Source: Pezizomycotina sp. ARF18
Taxonomy: Eukaryota > Ascomycota
Direction of reading: 5' to 3'
DNA length: 64,000 nucleotides
Assembly (NCBI GenBank): GCA_002224055.1
Contig: AZLU01000219.1
Span: 1 to 64,000 of the forward strand
Shown one piece after another: positions 1 to 11,894 of this stretch. The notes under the pieces are model-generated. The model saw only the letters and a program-made list of their open reading frames with translations. It was not told the origin of the DNA and did not search any database. The position numbers and the translations under genes were made by a program. Positions within the stretch are counted from its first letter, which is position 1. Each line of letters opens with the position of its first letter.

Positions 1-2890
1 AAAATTATAAGCGTAAGCTTTTAAAAGTTAAGTAAAAAAAAAAAGAATCGCTAAGATAGAAAATAGGTATTATAAATATTAAATAAAATTTTTAAAACTT
101 TAATAACTTATTAAAAATTATCTAGCTTCTTTTTCTCTCTAGTTTTTTTATAAAAATTTTTTTTTAGATTTTTATATTTTTAAAATAGATTAAGGTTTAT
201 AGGCTTAAAAGTAGTATAGAGCTTTATAGATACGGAGAATAAAATACTCTATAGACCTTTCTATATTATTATTATAATTTCCTTTATATCGAAGCGAATA
301 TATGTCTAATTTTATTATAAATAATAAAAAAAATTAATATTTTTTTATATATTAGCTTTTTAGTATTATAAAATTTTTAGTATAGTATAAATCTATAACG
401 TAGAAACATAATAATTATTAATTAGTAGAGAATTTTTTCCTTTTTAAAAATATCTATACTTTTTTCTTATATTTTTTATTAATTTCTATTTTCTTTTTTT
501 TATTTTCTTCTTTTTTTCTTTTTTTTTATTTTCTCTATATTTAATTATAATATATACGCGTCTTTATTAATTTAGATTTCTTAATTTTATAAGACGTTAG
601 AAATACTTATTAATCTTTATTATTAAATTAATAATTCTTTTTTATTTCTTTTTAAGATTATATATACTTTTTAAACTTTTAAATCTTCTTTAAATAACTT
701 AAATCCTACTATACCGTATTACGCGACGTAATCTTATAAAGTTATAGTTTATTTTTAATCTAATTATTACTACTTCTACTACTTATAGAAGGAGAGGTAG
801 ATATAGTAATACTAATAAGAATAAAAAAAAATTTTTAAATTTTACTTTATAATTTATAACGCTATTACTATCGCTAGAGTACGATATAAGGTTAAGGTAA
901 TAGAGTTTTTACTAAATAATAGATAGCCACGATTTTATAGATAAAAAAGGATTATTAATTATCTTAAAGGATTTAAACTTAAGTAAAAAAAAATAGAATA
1001 ATAAAATAAAAAAAATTAAATAATATCTCTTCTCTTAGAACCGCGACTCGTAGATTATAAAACGTTTAGTAGAAGAATTTAATATTAATTTTTTAAGAGT
1101 ATATATAGTTTTTACGTTAACTTAACCTTTAAGTCTTCTAAGATTATATACGGTATAGCGTAGATTAAGCTAACTAAAGCGATTCTATAGCTTCTATAAT
1201 CTTAGATCGAGTAAAAAATACTATAAAACGTAGACATACCTTATATTTAAATTAACTACTTTAATAACTCTTTAACGCTAGACTTAATATTCTCGCCGCG
1301 ATAGTTAACCTATTTTTTTAATCTCTTAGTTATGAATCTTTAGATCTTATTAGAGGTTTATAACTTTATAAGAGATAAAACTTTAATTTCGCTAACTAGT
1401 TAAAAAAAGTTTTATAATTAGTAACCGCGTTCTCTAAAATTCTTATAAAATAAGGATCTATTTTTCTTTTACCGATACTAGACTACTTAAGTTAGTATTA
1501 ACTAAAAATTTTTTTTTTTATAAAAAGTACTTATTTATTATAGTACTTATATAACTCTTAATAGTATCTAATTAAGTATCGTATATTAATTTCGTATTAC
1601 GCGGTTTCTTTAAGAAAGTATTTAAATATAAAATTAACTACGTAAAATAAATTTAAAATAATATAGAGAGTTTTATAACTTTTAATAGCTTTTAATAGTA
1701 CTATTACTAAAAAAGTAAAAAGCCTTTTTACTAATTACGATTTTTAAAGTAAATAGGCTAGAGGTATCTATTCTTTTTATTTTTATCTCGTTAATTTTTA
1801 GAATATTATAGTACTATTATTAGAAGGGAATACTAATATATTCTTTATTACGATACTATTATTAATTCTATTATAAAGGGGCTTTAAAAAGAGCGTAGTA
1901 AAGTTATTTAACTTAGGCTTAATTAAATTAGTAAATTTAATTATAATTATTTTTACTACTTTATTAATCTATCTAAGTTTATATTTATAAAAGAAAAAAA
2001 AATACGATAAGACTATTACTTAAGATTTAATAAATATTAAGCGTAAGTATTTTATCCTTTTAAAAATTTTAAAAGCTAATTTAGTATTATTAGATTAATA
2101 TAATTAGCTTTTTAAAATTTAGCGTAAGACTTATAAAAAATAACTAGAAACTATACTTCTTTAATTTAATTATATTAAAGTAACCTCTATAGGTATACTA
2201 CTATAAAGCCTTTTACTTCTACTTAAGCGCTTTTCTTTATAAGATAAAGATTATAAAAGGTCGCGAATAAAAAATATCTTTAGTATAATTAGAAGATCTT
2301 AATTAAGAAAATTAAGTCGGTATACTTAGTACTATACTTTCTTTTTTTTTAAATAATATAGTTACTTTCGCGAACGTTTTAAACATAATATTATATCTTT
2401 AAATCGAGTAATAGTAACGGGGATTTAATACGTATAAATAGTATTAAGCGTATAGCCTTACTCTCTTAATAAGAGTAAGTAAATACTTAAAATAATATTA
2501 TTAATTATAATAATAACGATTAAAAAGATTTAATAAATAAGAATAATATCTTAGCGTTATTAGATAAAGAATAGTTTTTATTTAGATAATAGTATAAATA
2601 AATAAAATAATTTAAATTACTTTTTTATAATTATATTTTTTAAACCTTCTATAACTTAAAATATCCCTAAAAGGGAAATATCTATTAAGACTAATATTTT
2701 TATTTAGTTTATTTAATATATAGTAATATATTAAAAATAAAGGATTCTATTAAAAATATAAAATCTTACTAAGAATATATATTATATTTTAAAGGGGCTT
2801 CCTATTCTAAAGGGGGCGTAATATTTATACCTAGATATAGTATGGTGGCGTTTAGAGTTTTTACTATTTTAAGGTATATTAGTATATAAT
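1..2890. mobile_element. RIP-degraded repeat block, family unresolved
   Basis: This block is extremely AT-rich and has almost no CA or TG dinucleotides, while CG and TA remain. That is the pattern left by repeat-induced point mutation in ascomycetes. Composition changes abruptly at about 2890 to ordinary sequence. A purine-rich stretch with AAGGGGGCG near 2809-2819, followed by an AT-rich segment, could be a polypurine tract and LTR start, so an LTR retrotransposon is possible. I could not identify a reverse transcriptase or transposase motif with confidence. The copy is old and heavily broken, and its left end lies outside the window. Confidence 0.7.
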
Positions 2891-4360
2891 GGTAAAATGG
2901 GCTCGCTTATTTTTCCAGATGAACGCACTGCCGAAAGCGTAGATAAGGCTAAGACGGCCTCCAACCTTGCGACCACGATCGCCAAACCTCCACAGCCAAG
3001 TAAATCCTGAATCTACTCTCCTCTCATGGCTTTCACTCTTTCTCAAATATCTCGAGTTACACTGCGCACCCCAACTCAGAATTTACCGCCTTTCAAGTGC
3101 TGGGCTTGAGGTCAGGATTAATGTTCACTATAATATGAGCATTCTATAGTTTCTCTCGTCGGTTTTGCCCGTGGAAACGCCGTCTGGTTCGCTTTCTTGG
3201 AGGGGTATGGTGGTGGCGTACGCCTCGCTTCAGGTAGGAGTTCTTTGGCCGTTTCCTAGAACTTTCCTCGGTCATTAGGAAATGCTTATACTTGAGCGAC
3301 CATTCGAGTAGCAGTTTACAGTTGCGCTGTTGCTCGTAATTCTCAAGGCCCATACGTTGAGGGTTCGTATTGACGTTGCCATTTGGGCTTTATCCTCAAA
3401 CCTCTCTGAATTCTCAAATATGGGCAGTAAAAAGAGCATTAGCGATTGCAAGGAAGGTTTACTGGTGTAATGTTCGTTTGCGACCCCAGTCCTCCCAGGA
3501 AGCTTGTATATCTTTTAAGAGGCTTTAATATATTGAATTAACGGAGTTTCAATGAGACATGTTTTTTGATAAGTCGACTTGAGTTCGCATCATCGATGAT
3601 ATAATCTACCGAGACCATCTTGTTCTCAATAGCTATGGTTTTTCAGAGTCGTCATTGCTCGCATTCTTAGTATTATTGATTAGACACTGGGTGAGATTTG
3701 GCAAGCCCAAAACTACTCATCGACAGACTATTCGTGGTCATAGAGCTGGGCAAGATACTAAAAGCGGTCTGCTAGACGAATTAACAATATGGACTTTGAT
3801 AGATCATGCATACGCATGTTCACGATTGCTAACTTTTCGTAATCATCAACTTGAGTTAGCGGTATCACGAGCCTGGTTATCGGCCCTAGCGCCTTAATGT
3901 TATCACTTTTGCTATTTAGGGCTATGGGAATCCATACGCCTGTGCTAACGTCTGAATCCATGGTTTTGCCTCTATTGGGGCTTATGGTTACATGCATCCT
4001 ATAGATTCACGATCAAACTTGCCTTGTATACAACTCTTTGACCACTAATACTTTTATGAGAACACCAACATGTTGGATTACTTTAGTAAGGCATTTATAA
4101 TCGTTTCCTATCCCATCACGATGCTCTAATGCCCCTGCGATCATTGACTTTATATTTATTTTATTTATTAATAATTCACTTGTTTTTTGAATGTTTGGTT
4201 AGTATTTATTCATTTCTTTATGTAATTCTTTGATGGCCTCAATCAATATTTAACTACATCGTAACAAATCAACAACCAAATTTTCCCGAGTCAACCATCA
4301 CCGGCGGGTATCCTCATACGTTTTGCTGGTTCACTATCAATCAACTACGGGTTTACCAAT
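2891..4360. other. No gene recognised
   Basis: Base composition is normal after the RIP block. Short open frames at 3655-3897 (plus) and 3758-3997 (minus) overlap each other and show no domain, signal peptide or splice structure. The stretch around 4140-4260 is AT-rich. I see no RNA gene and no repeat with clear ends. Confidence 0.5.
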
Positions 4361-4373
4361 CATGGTGCATCTA

Positions 4374-5240
4374 ATGTCAACCCAAGCTCAACGTCCAGAA
4401 CCCTGCGACAATTGCTGGAAGACGACGAATCACTGGTGGACGAAGTGCGACTAGCCGCAGCTCCCCATCGCAGCGAAGGAATCGCTACGCGAAAGCTCGA
4501 CGTTCCAATCACCAAGAAGTGGAAGACTCTGCTCGACCGCACCATTCTATCCCCGCAGCTAAGGAACAGTACGCGAACCTGGCCGGCCCGGATATCACTA
4601 TGGAGAAGAATAAAGTCGCGGAAGTTAAGGGGGAATACAAGACAATTAAGAAGGAGAGATAGCGGATAGCTCCGTCGGCGTTGAGGCGTCGCTGAAAGGC
4701 TCGTCGCGTTGTTTCAAGCGAGCGCCGCGCCAGCGGATAACCACTAAACGCTCTCCAAAGAGCTACTATCCAACATTCTTCGTGATCATAACGACATGAA
4801 AGGAAGGATGGATAGCGTGGAGAAGCAACTACGCGACGTTATTGAGCGGAACACGAAACTTGAGAAAGAACTGGAGCGAAAGTCCTCTCAGACCTCAAAC
4901 GGCGCGGTAGGCCAGCCTCAATCTTTAAACGAAACACGATAGAGACGGTCATAAAGGGCATCTATATCCGCTTAGAGAAGCTCGAGGAGTGGAACAGCAA
5001 CAAAGACTCATTCGATGGTGAGAATATAGGAAGCATGAGGAGTAGTCTTCGCGATATCCAGGGAAGGCTAGCGCACATGGAGTCCAACGCGGCGGCTGGA
5101 ATCAATTCTCGAATCTGCTGTTGGAATTGTGCAGCTAGAGGCGCGCTTAGGAATTACGTACGAGACTCTTCAGGGAGTGTTAACACAGGTGCAGGTCGCG
5201 CTGGCGAGGTTGGATAACTTGGAAAGCGGGATGTACGCCC
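4374..5240 (+). pseudogene. Coding-like relic with CCHC-like motif and coiled coil
   Basis: GC content and codon texture rise here compared with the flanks, but no long frame is open. From the ATG at 4374 a 26-residue frame contains CDNCWKTTNHWWTKC, a C-x2-C-x5-H-x4-C arrangement close to a zinc knuckle, then stops. Further down, an ATG at about 4795 opens a charged frame (KGRMDSVEKQLRDVIER, then KLEKELERK) that looks like a coiled coil. Near 5035 another short charged frame begins. The pieces lie in different frames, so this is probably the relic of one host-like gene with an N-terminal zinc motif and a coiled coil. I do not recognise the family. It could also be a mobile-element remnant. 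Confidence 0.3.
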
Positions 5241-5577
5241 TCGAAGGGGGAGATGGGGTATGCCTATGGTCAAGATGGGCAGAACACGACGAATTCTGTA
5301 TATGAAACTTGAAGAGCTGGATGACCTTAACGGAGATATATACTATGGTCTTGAATTTCGAAATCTGGAAGTCGGACAATATTCAATTCGGTCATTTTCG
5401 TAAAAAAAAAACATCTCGTCAACTATAAATAGAACGATGAATGGAGAATCCCTGTTACTATCTAAATGAGAATGTTATATTAAAACTTACGAGAACTCAG
5501 CTGGGTATACGCTAACGATCAGAGAAACAGAAAGTTGACTGCTGCAAATCTATAACAAAAAGAAAACACATTGAACT

Positions 5578-6836
5578 TCACACAAGAACAACCTCCCTGG
5601 CAACAACCTCCCTGGCCTGGTGCGGTGGTATCGCTCTAATCTCCAGCTCCTCGCCCTTCTCGCCGCCGCTCGTGCTAAAACTCTTGCTCCCACTTCTCCC
5701 ACCGATGGTTGCCGTAGCTACCAAGTTACTGTGCTGCTGTTCTTCCTCTTCTGCCTGGTGAGCGCGAGCTTCTTGAACGAGGGCACGCAGCTGAGCCATA
5801 TTACGTGTACTGTTCAATCCTGCAGCAGACCATGTTGATAAAGACGAAATCGGAATCGTCAGGTAGGAACATCGTCCAAGTGACTAGGGATGTACACAGG
5901 ATAGAGAGACCCCCGAGCCCGAACATGAGACCGATGCCGACCTTCTGGCGTCGGGGAGGGATGCGTGGTTTGACAGCGTCTTGAGGATGAAGAAGGGGAT
6001 GCTGTAGACTGTAATAAATTGTTAGACGGCTAAGTGATTGGGAAACGGAGCGCATGCCGTGACGGAAGCGTACCCATTACGTCTGTTGTAAGGTTAACCG
6101 CCATCACGACGATTTTATGAACCGGTTCTTCCGTGGCCATACATCTCGAGAAGGGATTCCTATAAAGATGTCTATAATTAGCAGACAATATTCAATATAT
6201 TTGACTATAGAACGAAATACGTACCTATCCTTCCGACATAGCGATATCCATACCCCGACCGAATTTAGTCCCCCAATAACAACACAAACGACCGTAATTT
6301 TAATCGCCCACCATATCTTCGTCATAAACACCGGCACAAGTTGTGTATAAAATAAAAGCATCGCTAATTTTACGAACACCGACGGGAGCCAATATAGTAT
6401 CGCATAGGCATATTGTATCTCTAAGATTTCGTCCCATTCTTTATCGGTCCAACCCGATCCCGCAGGGAAGTTGTACTTGCGAATTAGAACGGTTCCGATG
6501 ATTGCGCCGACGACGTTGAAAAATAATGCCGCGCCGACGAGCGCATCGCCAGCGGCCCAGCACCTACGATGCCGGAACGATGCTCCTTCCGGGTAGACGA
6601 AGTTGACGTAGAATCGGACAGCGACTAAGATGATCGTGAGGGCTTGTATTGCCCAGTCTAGAGCCTAAAGTATTGTTAGTTAAAGCAGAGCACTTCTAAC
6701 TGCGGGAACGTAGCATACATCTGAATCGAAGCCCATAGTATTCGGTTTTCCAGGATGATATTTTCCGGACGTTTCTGGTTCCAGCCTATAGAGTTCCGGT
6801 GGGGATAAATCCTGGTCAAATAGATGACCAGTAAAT
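5578..6836 (-). CDS. Rhodopsin-type (SAT4/PTH11-like) 7-TM membrane protein
   Basis: The minus strand reads as a multi-exon integral membrane protein of the fungal rhodopsin-domain family, plausibly a plasma-membrane receptor-like protein. Recognisable parts in order are LDWAIQALTIILVAVRFY (TM), WAAGDALVGAALFFNVVGAI (TM), ILYWLPSVFVKLAMLLFY (TM), WWAIKITVVCVVIGG (TM), then NLTTDVMVYSIPFFILKTL (TM, with the family's typical D and P) and RRQKVGIGLMFGLGGLSIL (TM). Introns of 54, 53 and 65 bases fit at 6665-6718, 6172-6224 and 6009-6073 (donors GTATGC, GTACGT, GTACGC). A hydrophilic tail rich in E and Q is encoded at 5578-5800. TM5 and TM6 lie in different frames; a missing C in a short run near 5970 would explain it. 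The N-terminus is uncertain and the last intron was not resolved. Confidence 0.65.
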
Positions 6837-8385
6837 TCCTAAGAATCCTGGACAGCATCCATGCTAAATAAGTACAATTTCTCCACTGGTAGGGAGACCG
6901 TCCAACCTCCAGAGGCACAGCCGAAAGTCTAAAATATTACGAGGTCATAATATACTCGCGTTTCCAGTTCGCTATCAGTTCATCCCTTGAAAATTTCCGG
7001 TTTTTTCGTAATGGCGTCTGCTTGTGGCGTAATCGAGCGATCCTCATACATGAATTCTTCCAATTCTCGTCTTGGTTTCCAAGCGCGGCGCTGGGGATGG
7101 CGTCGAAGATTTCGTATCCCCACGTTTCAACTACCCAAATTGGGGTACTTCGAGTCGATAGCAAACTTGAAATTGTTCTATTCTGTATCTTGCGATAATA
7201 TCGGATCGCGTCTAGGCTCGTTTCATTTTCTTTGCTCCTGGGGTTATTTATACTTCTAGACCCTCAATATACTGGGACATGGTGTAGAAAACTGTTTGAC
7301 ATGCGGCTACTATAACTCGGTAAGGAAGTCGCTGAGGTAAAGGATAAGTTACAACCCCACTGCTCCTTCTTTGAATTCAGGGTATTTCGGGCCTAATATT
7401 TGTCGCTTGGACTTACGTTTTCGTCCGATTATATCCTGAGGCACATGGAGCCTCTGTAAGGGTAAACTGGACGTGTTAGTGCTCCCTGGGTTCGTAGTTT
7501 ATTAAAAGGCCATGCCCGAGAGATGCCTCTGCGGTCGCGCGCGCCTCCATTTTTCGTCAAACGTTCACTTATCTCAAGGTCACCGACATAAGTGTGAAGA
7601 TTCAAGTAGGTTTACGAGGGCTAACCAACCCTGTCTGAAATTGAAGGGCCAGTAAGTATGTGAAAATTTGCCAGGAGTCGTCGGCTTGCTTCTCTGGTTC
7701 TTAGTTTTCCTGATTAATTAGTCTGTAGACCTGCTACAGGCTTCTTTCTAAATGTCGCTCAAGAGGCGAGAGTCTTCACAGAAAGTATGATGAAGCTGTT
7801 TTACTGTTGAGATACAGCCGTAAAAATTTTTTAATTCTAACTAATCCCAAGAGATTATCATTACAATACCCCGAACCTTACGTAATTTCCCCTCTGATGA
7901 TTTCGTGACAGCTTCAAGTTCCCTCGTTGTTGAATTGTTATTACTTCGCGCGACTGAGTATTTCTTAAATTTTGAGAGCTCGAATCGGTCAAACATAAAA
8001 TTTCGGTGTATCTGGCGTCCTCCTGCTTTGTAGTCTGCGGCATTGTAATGTATAGACTGAAGGTCTCCGTCCGTTGGTTTGGGGCAGCAAATTGGTTGCT
8101 ACGCTATGGCACCAGTGTTCTTGTATCATTGATGAGAGCACCAGAAAAAAAAAAAAAAAAAAAAAAAAAGAAAGCAAGAAATTGTGCATTAAGATAATAG
8201 ATTTGAGCTTGAAAATAATAGCTTTGTGATTTTTTGCGTTCTATTGTGTTTTCGTGGTGTTTTTGTTGTGTGGTGGTGAAAATATATGTAAACACCAAAT
8301 TTCAAGATCAAGACTTTTCGTCCCAACAACGCAGTTTCAACACAACAGATGGACGAGAAAAATTGTAAAAAAAAGATAATGAGGC
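6837..8385. other. No supported gene
   Basis: A minus-strand frame at 6937-7164 (with IWVVETWGYEIFDAIPSA) has coding-like texture. It could be an upstream exon of the rhodopsin-type gene or a fragment of another gene, but no donor joins it in frame. A TATAAATA-like box lies near 7245-7255 on the minus strand. From 7260 to 8385 nothing coding stands out. A run of about 22 A lies at 8145-8168. Confidence 0.4.
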
Positions 8386-8538
8386 TCCGACCTCCCGGAT
8401 TCGAACCAGGGACACCCAGATCGCTTAATTGAACGATTACAGTCTAATGGTGGCGTTAGTTGAGTGGTTTTTGATGATATTACCGAGTAGGAAGGATTAT
8501 GAGCTTACCTGATGCTCTACCAACTGAGCTAAGGTCGG
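8386..8538 (-). tRNA. tRNA-like gene with a long internal insert
   Basis: Read on the minus strand, the 5' end CCGACCT is followed by the D-arm TAGCTCAGTTGGTAGAGC (internal A box). The 3' end has the T-arm CCTGGTTCGAATCCGGG (B box) followed by AGGTCGG, which pairs perfectly with the 5' acceptor strand. The total length of 152-153 bases is about 78 longer than a mature tRNA. The insert lies between the D-arm and the 3' anticodon strand, as a tRNA intron would, but it is unusually long and I could not fix the anticodon. The acceptor start resembles fungal tRNA-Tyr. It may be a functional intron-containing tRNA or a disrupted copy. Confidence 0.5.
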
Positions 8539-9190
8539 TTTTAACTTTGGTGATTAATCCATGCACAAAGAGATATTTTATGTGCGATAATTTCCGCACA
8601 GACCCCTGGGTTTGGACTGCGATAGGGCTAATTTGTGCAGGGATCGCATCATGGTGCCAAGCAGCCGTAGGACCCCTGCTTACGGTTCATGACTTTTCTG
8701 AATTTACGGTCGCAACATCCGAGACAGTCTAAGAGGTCTTATGAGCAACATGGAAGGCTGCTGAAGCTCGGACGACAGTTGAGATTGCCGCATCTGTGCT
8801 ATAAGTCTCGTTACAGAAGCCGTTTACTGGAGATTCATCTTTAGTATAGGGCGAACGTCGTGAACTGCTCCATGAACTGTAAAGGTCTGACTGCTAGTTA
8901 GATTTATTCGGATCGTTGAATATTTAAGTTGTAATTGGGAATCACTATAAACCGCGTCGCGGGAGCTATTATTATCTACGATCGCACTTTTACGGATTGC
9001 TGATATCTTCACCCCCAAAGCACCGCAGCGTTGGAGGCAGAGAACATCCCAACTCAACGATCCTAAGCAGAAAGGCCAAAATCTTGAAGGCTCTCCGATC
9101 GGCTTCCAAACGGAGTTGGGCATCTTAACTATTGATATCGCTCTCGCAATAAGTATATATCTACGCACTCTTGCAAAGCAAAAGCTGGGT
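8539..9190. other. No supported gene
   Basis: A plus frame at 8569-8732 contains PWVWTAIGLICAGIASWCQA, a hydrophobic helix reminiscent of N-termini of fungal STAND or ankyrin proteins, but it ends after about 45 residues and no continuation was found. A 149-codon minus frame at 8824-9273 runs through the transposon-end sequence at 9191 and is not credible as a gene. Confidence 0.4.
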
Positions 9191-9240
9191 ACAGTCAGTT
9201 GATATAATTGTTGGGACACTTTCCTAAAACGGCAGTTTCC
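9191..9240 (+). mobile_element. Tc1/mariner-like transposon end (copy 1)
   Basis: The sequence starting ACAGTCAGTTGATATAATTG and continuing TTGGGACACTTTCC is shared almost base for base with 15901-15940, in the same orientation. ACAGT at the start and a T-TGGGAC core are typical of inverted-repeat ends of fungal Tc1/mariner-type DNA transposons. No matching opposite end or transposase was found, so this is a solitary or eroded end. Confidence 0.5.
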
Positions 9241-9289
9241 CCACACAAAAGTATGATTTTTGCACATTTTCAATCAGTAATAATGCAAC

Positions 9290-9765
9290 AACGACTGATA
9301 AAAATTAGCTAAAACTTAAATATATTATAATATATATCGTAAACTAATATATATTAAAATTTATAAAAGTTCGTTAAAAATTCATGACGTGATAATGTTT
9401 AATATTTTATACATTTTTAAAAACACGTAATTCACGCACTTTTTATATATAAAATACGCGAAATTGCACGAAAATCGTGCGATTTTTAAACTAGTTAAAA
9501 TTTAAAATAACATATATAGCTTAATTTATGACGAATCTTCTTAAAATTTAAATATATCTTAGATTAATATATAATCTATGATATATTTTAATTTTATAAA
9601 AATTTATTAAATATTGATGTTATAATATAAGTTTAAAAATAATATAAATTTTTTATCTATAAAATTTAAAAAATTTTAAAATATAATATAAAATTTAATA
9701 TTATTGGATAAAATTTATAAATTTTAATATGTTATATTATATATATAATAAACATACGTTTTTAA
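9290..9765. repeat. AT-rich RIP-like block with internal repetition
   Basis: Composition is close to pure A/T with scattered CG. Two segments (about 9300-9420 and 9535-9650) resemble each other in direct orientation, each holding AATATAT..TAATATATA..ATTTTATAAA-type motifs. The block sits exactly where the NLR reading frame at 9766 loses its continuation. It is probably a RIP-mutated repeat fragment; no family could be assigned. Confidence 0.5.
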
Positions 9766-11410
9766 TTTCGTTGTCCTTGGTATCTTCTACGCCGGCTGTT
9801 TTAAGGATTAAATCTACGCTTTGGGAATTTGATAATGGCTTGAGCTCTCTCAAACCATCCCTGTCGTAACTGAGGAGGTCGAGCGCTATTTCCTCATCCC
9901 TAGTTGTGAACACTATACCACCTTTCTCGCTCCAAGGAATAAATTTGTTCGCAACCGACGCCTCCAACACGTTATTGAAGAGCAAGAGCCAATCGCCAGA
10001 CGTCTTTTTACAGAGCCATCGCAGAACAGCATTAATCTGAAGGTCAGGCTCTCTGCAAGATGATTCCGGCAAATCGATCAGACAGCATAGGCGGCAGAAT
10101 TCTCTCGAGATTGTTTCTTCCGTCGTGGCCGACACGTGAAACACGTACGAGTATGTTTGCCGGTTTTCGCTGGCGTGTTTAAGCATAATTTGCGACTTGC
10201 CAATACCTGCGATGCCGAATATCGCCGCTCGACGTTGCATCGGAGCATGGCTGGCAACGGTCAGTCGTTCTTGAAGAAACCTAAGCTCATCTGCGCGACC
10301 CGTGAAATGGGCATGTAATTGATGTCTAGGAATGGAGAAGATCCTCTCTATAGGAGCCTGTTGCTCGACGCTGTGAAGTCGCTGCAACTTTAGTTCTATC
10401 AGTCGTTTTAGGCGGCGTTAGAAATCATTCTTGACGTTAGAAACTTATAGAAAGAAAGAACGCCGGGACTGACCGTATCTGATGCTAGCGAGATCGCTTA
10501 TCGCATCTGTCATAAACTCAAGTTTTGCGGTCTCCTCGACCTCTTTAATCAGACGATTGATATCGGCCTTCAGGTCGTCAAAAGGCTTTAGCTAAGGATG
10601 ACCACATGCTCGCGCCAACAGTTTCTATAAGTTTCAGATGGATAAGCACTCGGTATCGAGGATCCTGAATCATCAAAAAATACACTGGCTACTAGGTACT
10701 CACTTAGTGACCCCTTCGTATACATTTGAACAGCAAGAGACGAAAACTGCAAGAGTTTACTGTAGAATTCGAGAATGAGAAGCAGAAGATCGTTCGAGAT
10801 CTAAATAGATCTAGATACCGGCTGAACCGCTTGAAAGCATTCAATATGCATTCTAGTAACATCATTGGCAATCTTTGATGATATTTTGTCAGATTTGTTT
10901 TCTAGCATGACGCACTTTCGGGGAAACGTACCGTGATAAAAAACTTGATGCATCCCCAAATCAAGGATGAACATGTAGGATCTATATCCTCTAACGTAAG
11001 TATAGAGGAATTTCCCCCGCTCCCCGGATCTCCGTTGACATCTTACCTATTTGTACACAAGCTTCGATCACAGGACGAAACCTGTCAAGTTGTAAGGCAA
11101 CCTCTTTCGACACATCCTCGACAATTCCCAATGCACGGCTGTGGTTTGCGTCGCGGGCGGCTTTCGCTTCTTGAACGTCATGAATAATGTCTGTCGGCTT
11201 TATGAGGCTAAGGATGGCATTGAGTTGGTCGTTACTGATCTTGCCTTGACTGTGTAACGTTTTATATTGGCTGACAAGGCTCGTGGAAAGGTCCGTAAGC
11301 CGCGATTTGGACTCGAATCTTGAAATTCTAGTCGTTAGGGATGCGAAACTTGAAGACGAGAAAATCTAAGGATGTGAACCAACGAACAAATTTGGATCCA
11401 TCGGTAGGAT
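9737..11410 (-). CDS. STAND/NLR-type protein, N-terminal domain plus NB-ARC, truncated
   Basis: The minus strand encodes an NLR-like signalling NTPase. The last exon (from 10395 down) has GRADELRFLQERL, a P-loop GIAGIGKSQ, a Walker-B-like WLLLFNNV, the IVFTTRD motif and LRELKPLSNSQSVDLILK, the order expected of NB-ARC. A 78-base intron (10396-10473, donor GTCAGT) joins it in frame to a helical exon (10474-10591) with FDDLKADINRLIKEVEETAK. Further upstream, at about 11000-11360, another helical exon has LVSQYKTLHSQGKISNDQLN. These form a fungal STAND-type N-terminal domain. After KDNEIKN (about 9766) coding quality collapses into the AT-rich block, so the winged-helix and the usual TPR or other sensor repeats are missing. 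Such proteins act in non-self recognition and programmed cell death; this copy is probably inactive or a short form. Upstream exon limits are approximate. Confidence 0.7.
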
Positions 11411-11894
11411 CTCAATGTAATGAGAACAGCCGAAAACTTCGACGAAGTCGCGTAGCCTTTAATTTATCGTGACCCCGTGGGGGAAATCAGTAGATTTTAT
11501 CTTGAAGAATCTTTTCTGGAAGGCTGAACTGCGGGGTTCGCGGCTCTGCCTTCCTCGAAGGGCTCGCAGCGAATCATTCGTTCTCATACGCGAAGATGGG
11601 GAACTCGATGGATTTTGCAACCTGGATACTTAAGTGTGAAATATTTGCGTGAGAGGGAAAGGTAATAAGAGCGGTACGGCTTCACTTGACGGATACGCCG
11701 TCGTATCCGCAGAAAACAAAGGATTTATCACACGTGCACACTTTTTGCTTGAATTAGATATCATTTATTAGACTCTTGTATCAATTCGCACTTTTATCTA
11801 ACTAGGGAAAATGAAAAAAATTCCTCTAAATTCGAAAATGCCAGACCCATCCCATGATCTTGTGCACCGCGACCGTCACAGTCTGACCTAAATT
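11411..11894. other. Intergenic, no gene seen
   Basis: This stretch lies between the NLR gene and the 3' end of the secreted repeat protein. No open frame with coding texture and no RNA gene were recognised. Confidence 0.5.

Noticed and set aside
8006-8298. Frames with Lys or Phe runs on both strands
   Set aside because: They cross a run of about 22 A and are compositional artefacts.
8824-9273. 149-codon minus frame
   Set aside because: It reads through the transposon-end sequence at 9191 and has no domain; the frame is fortuitous.
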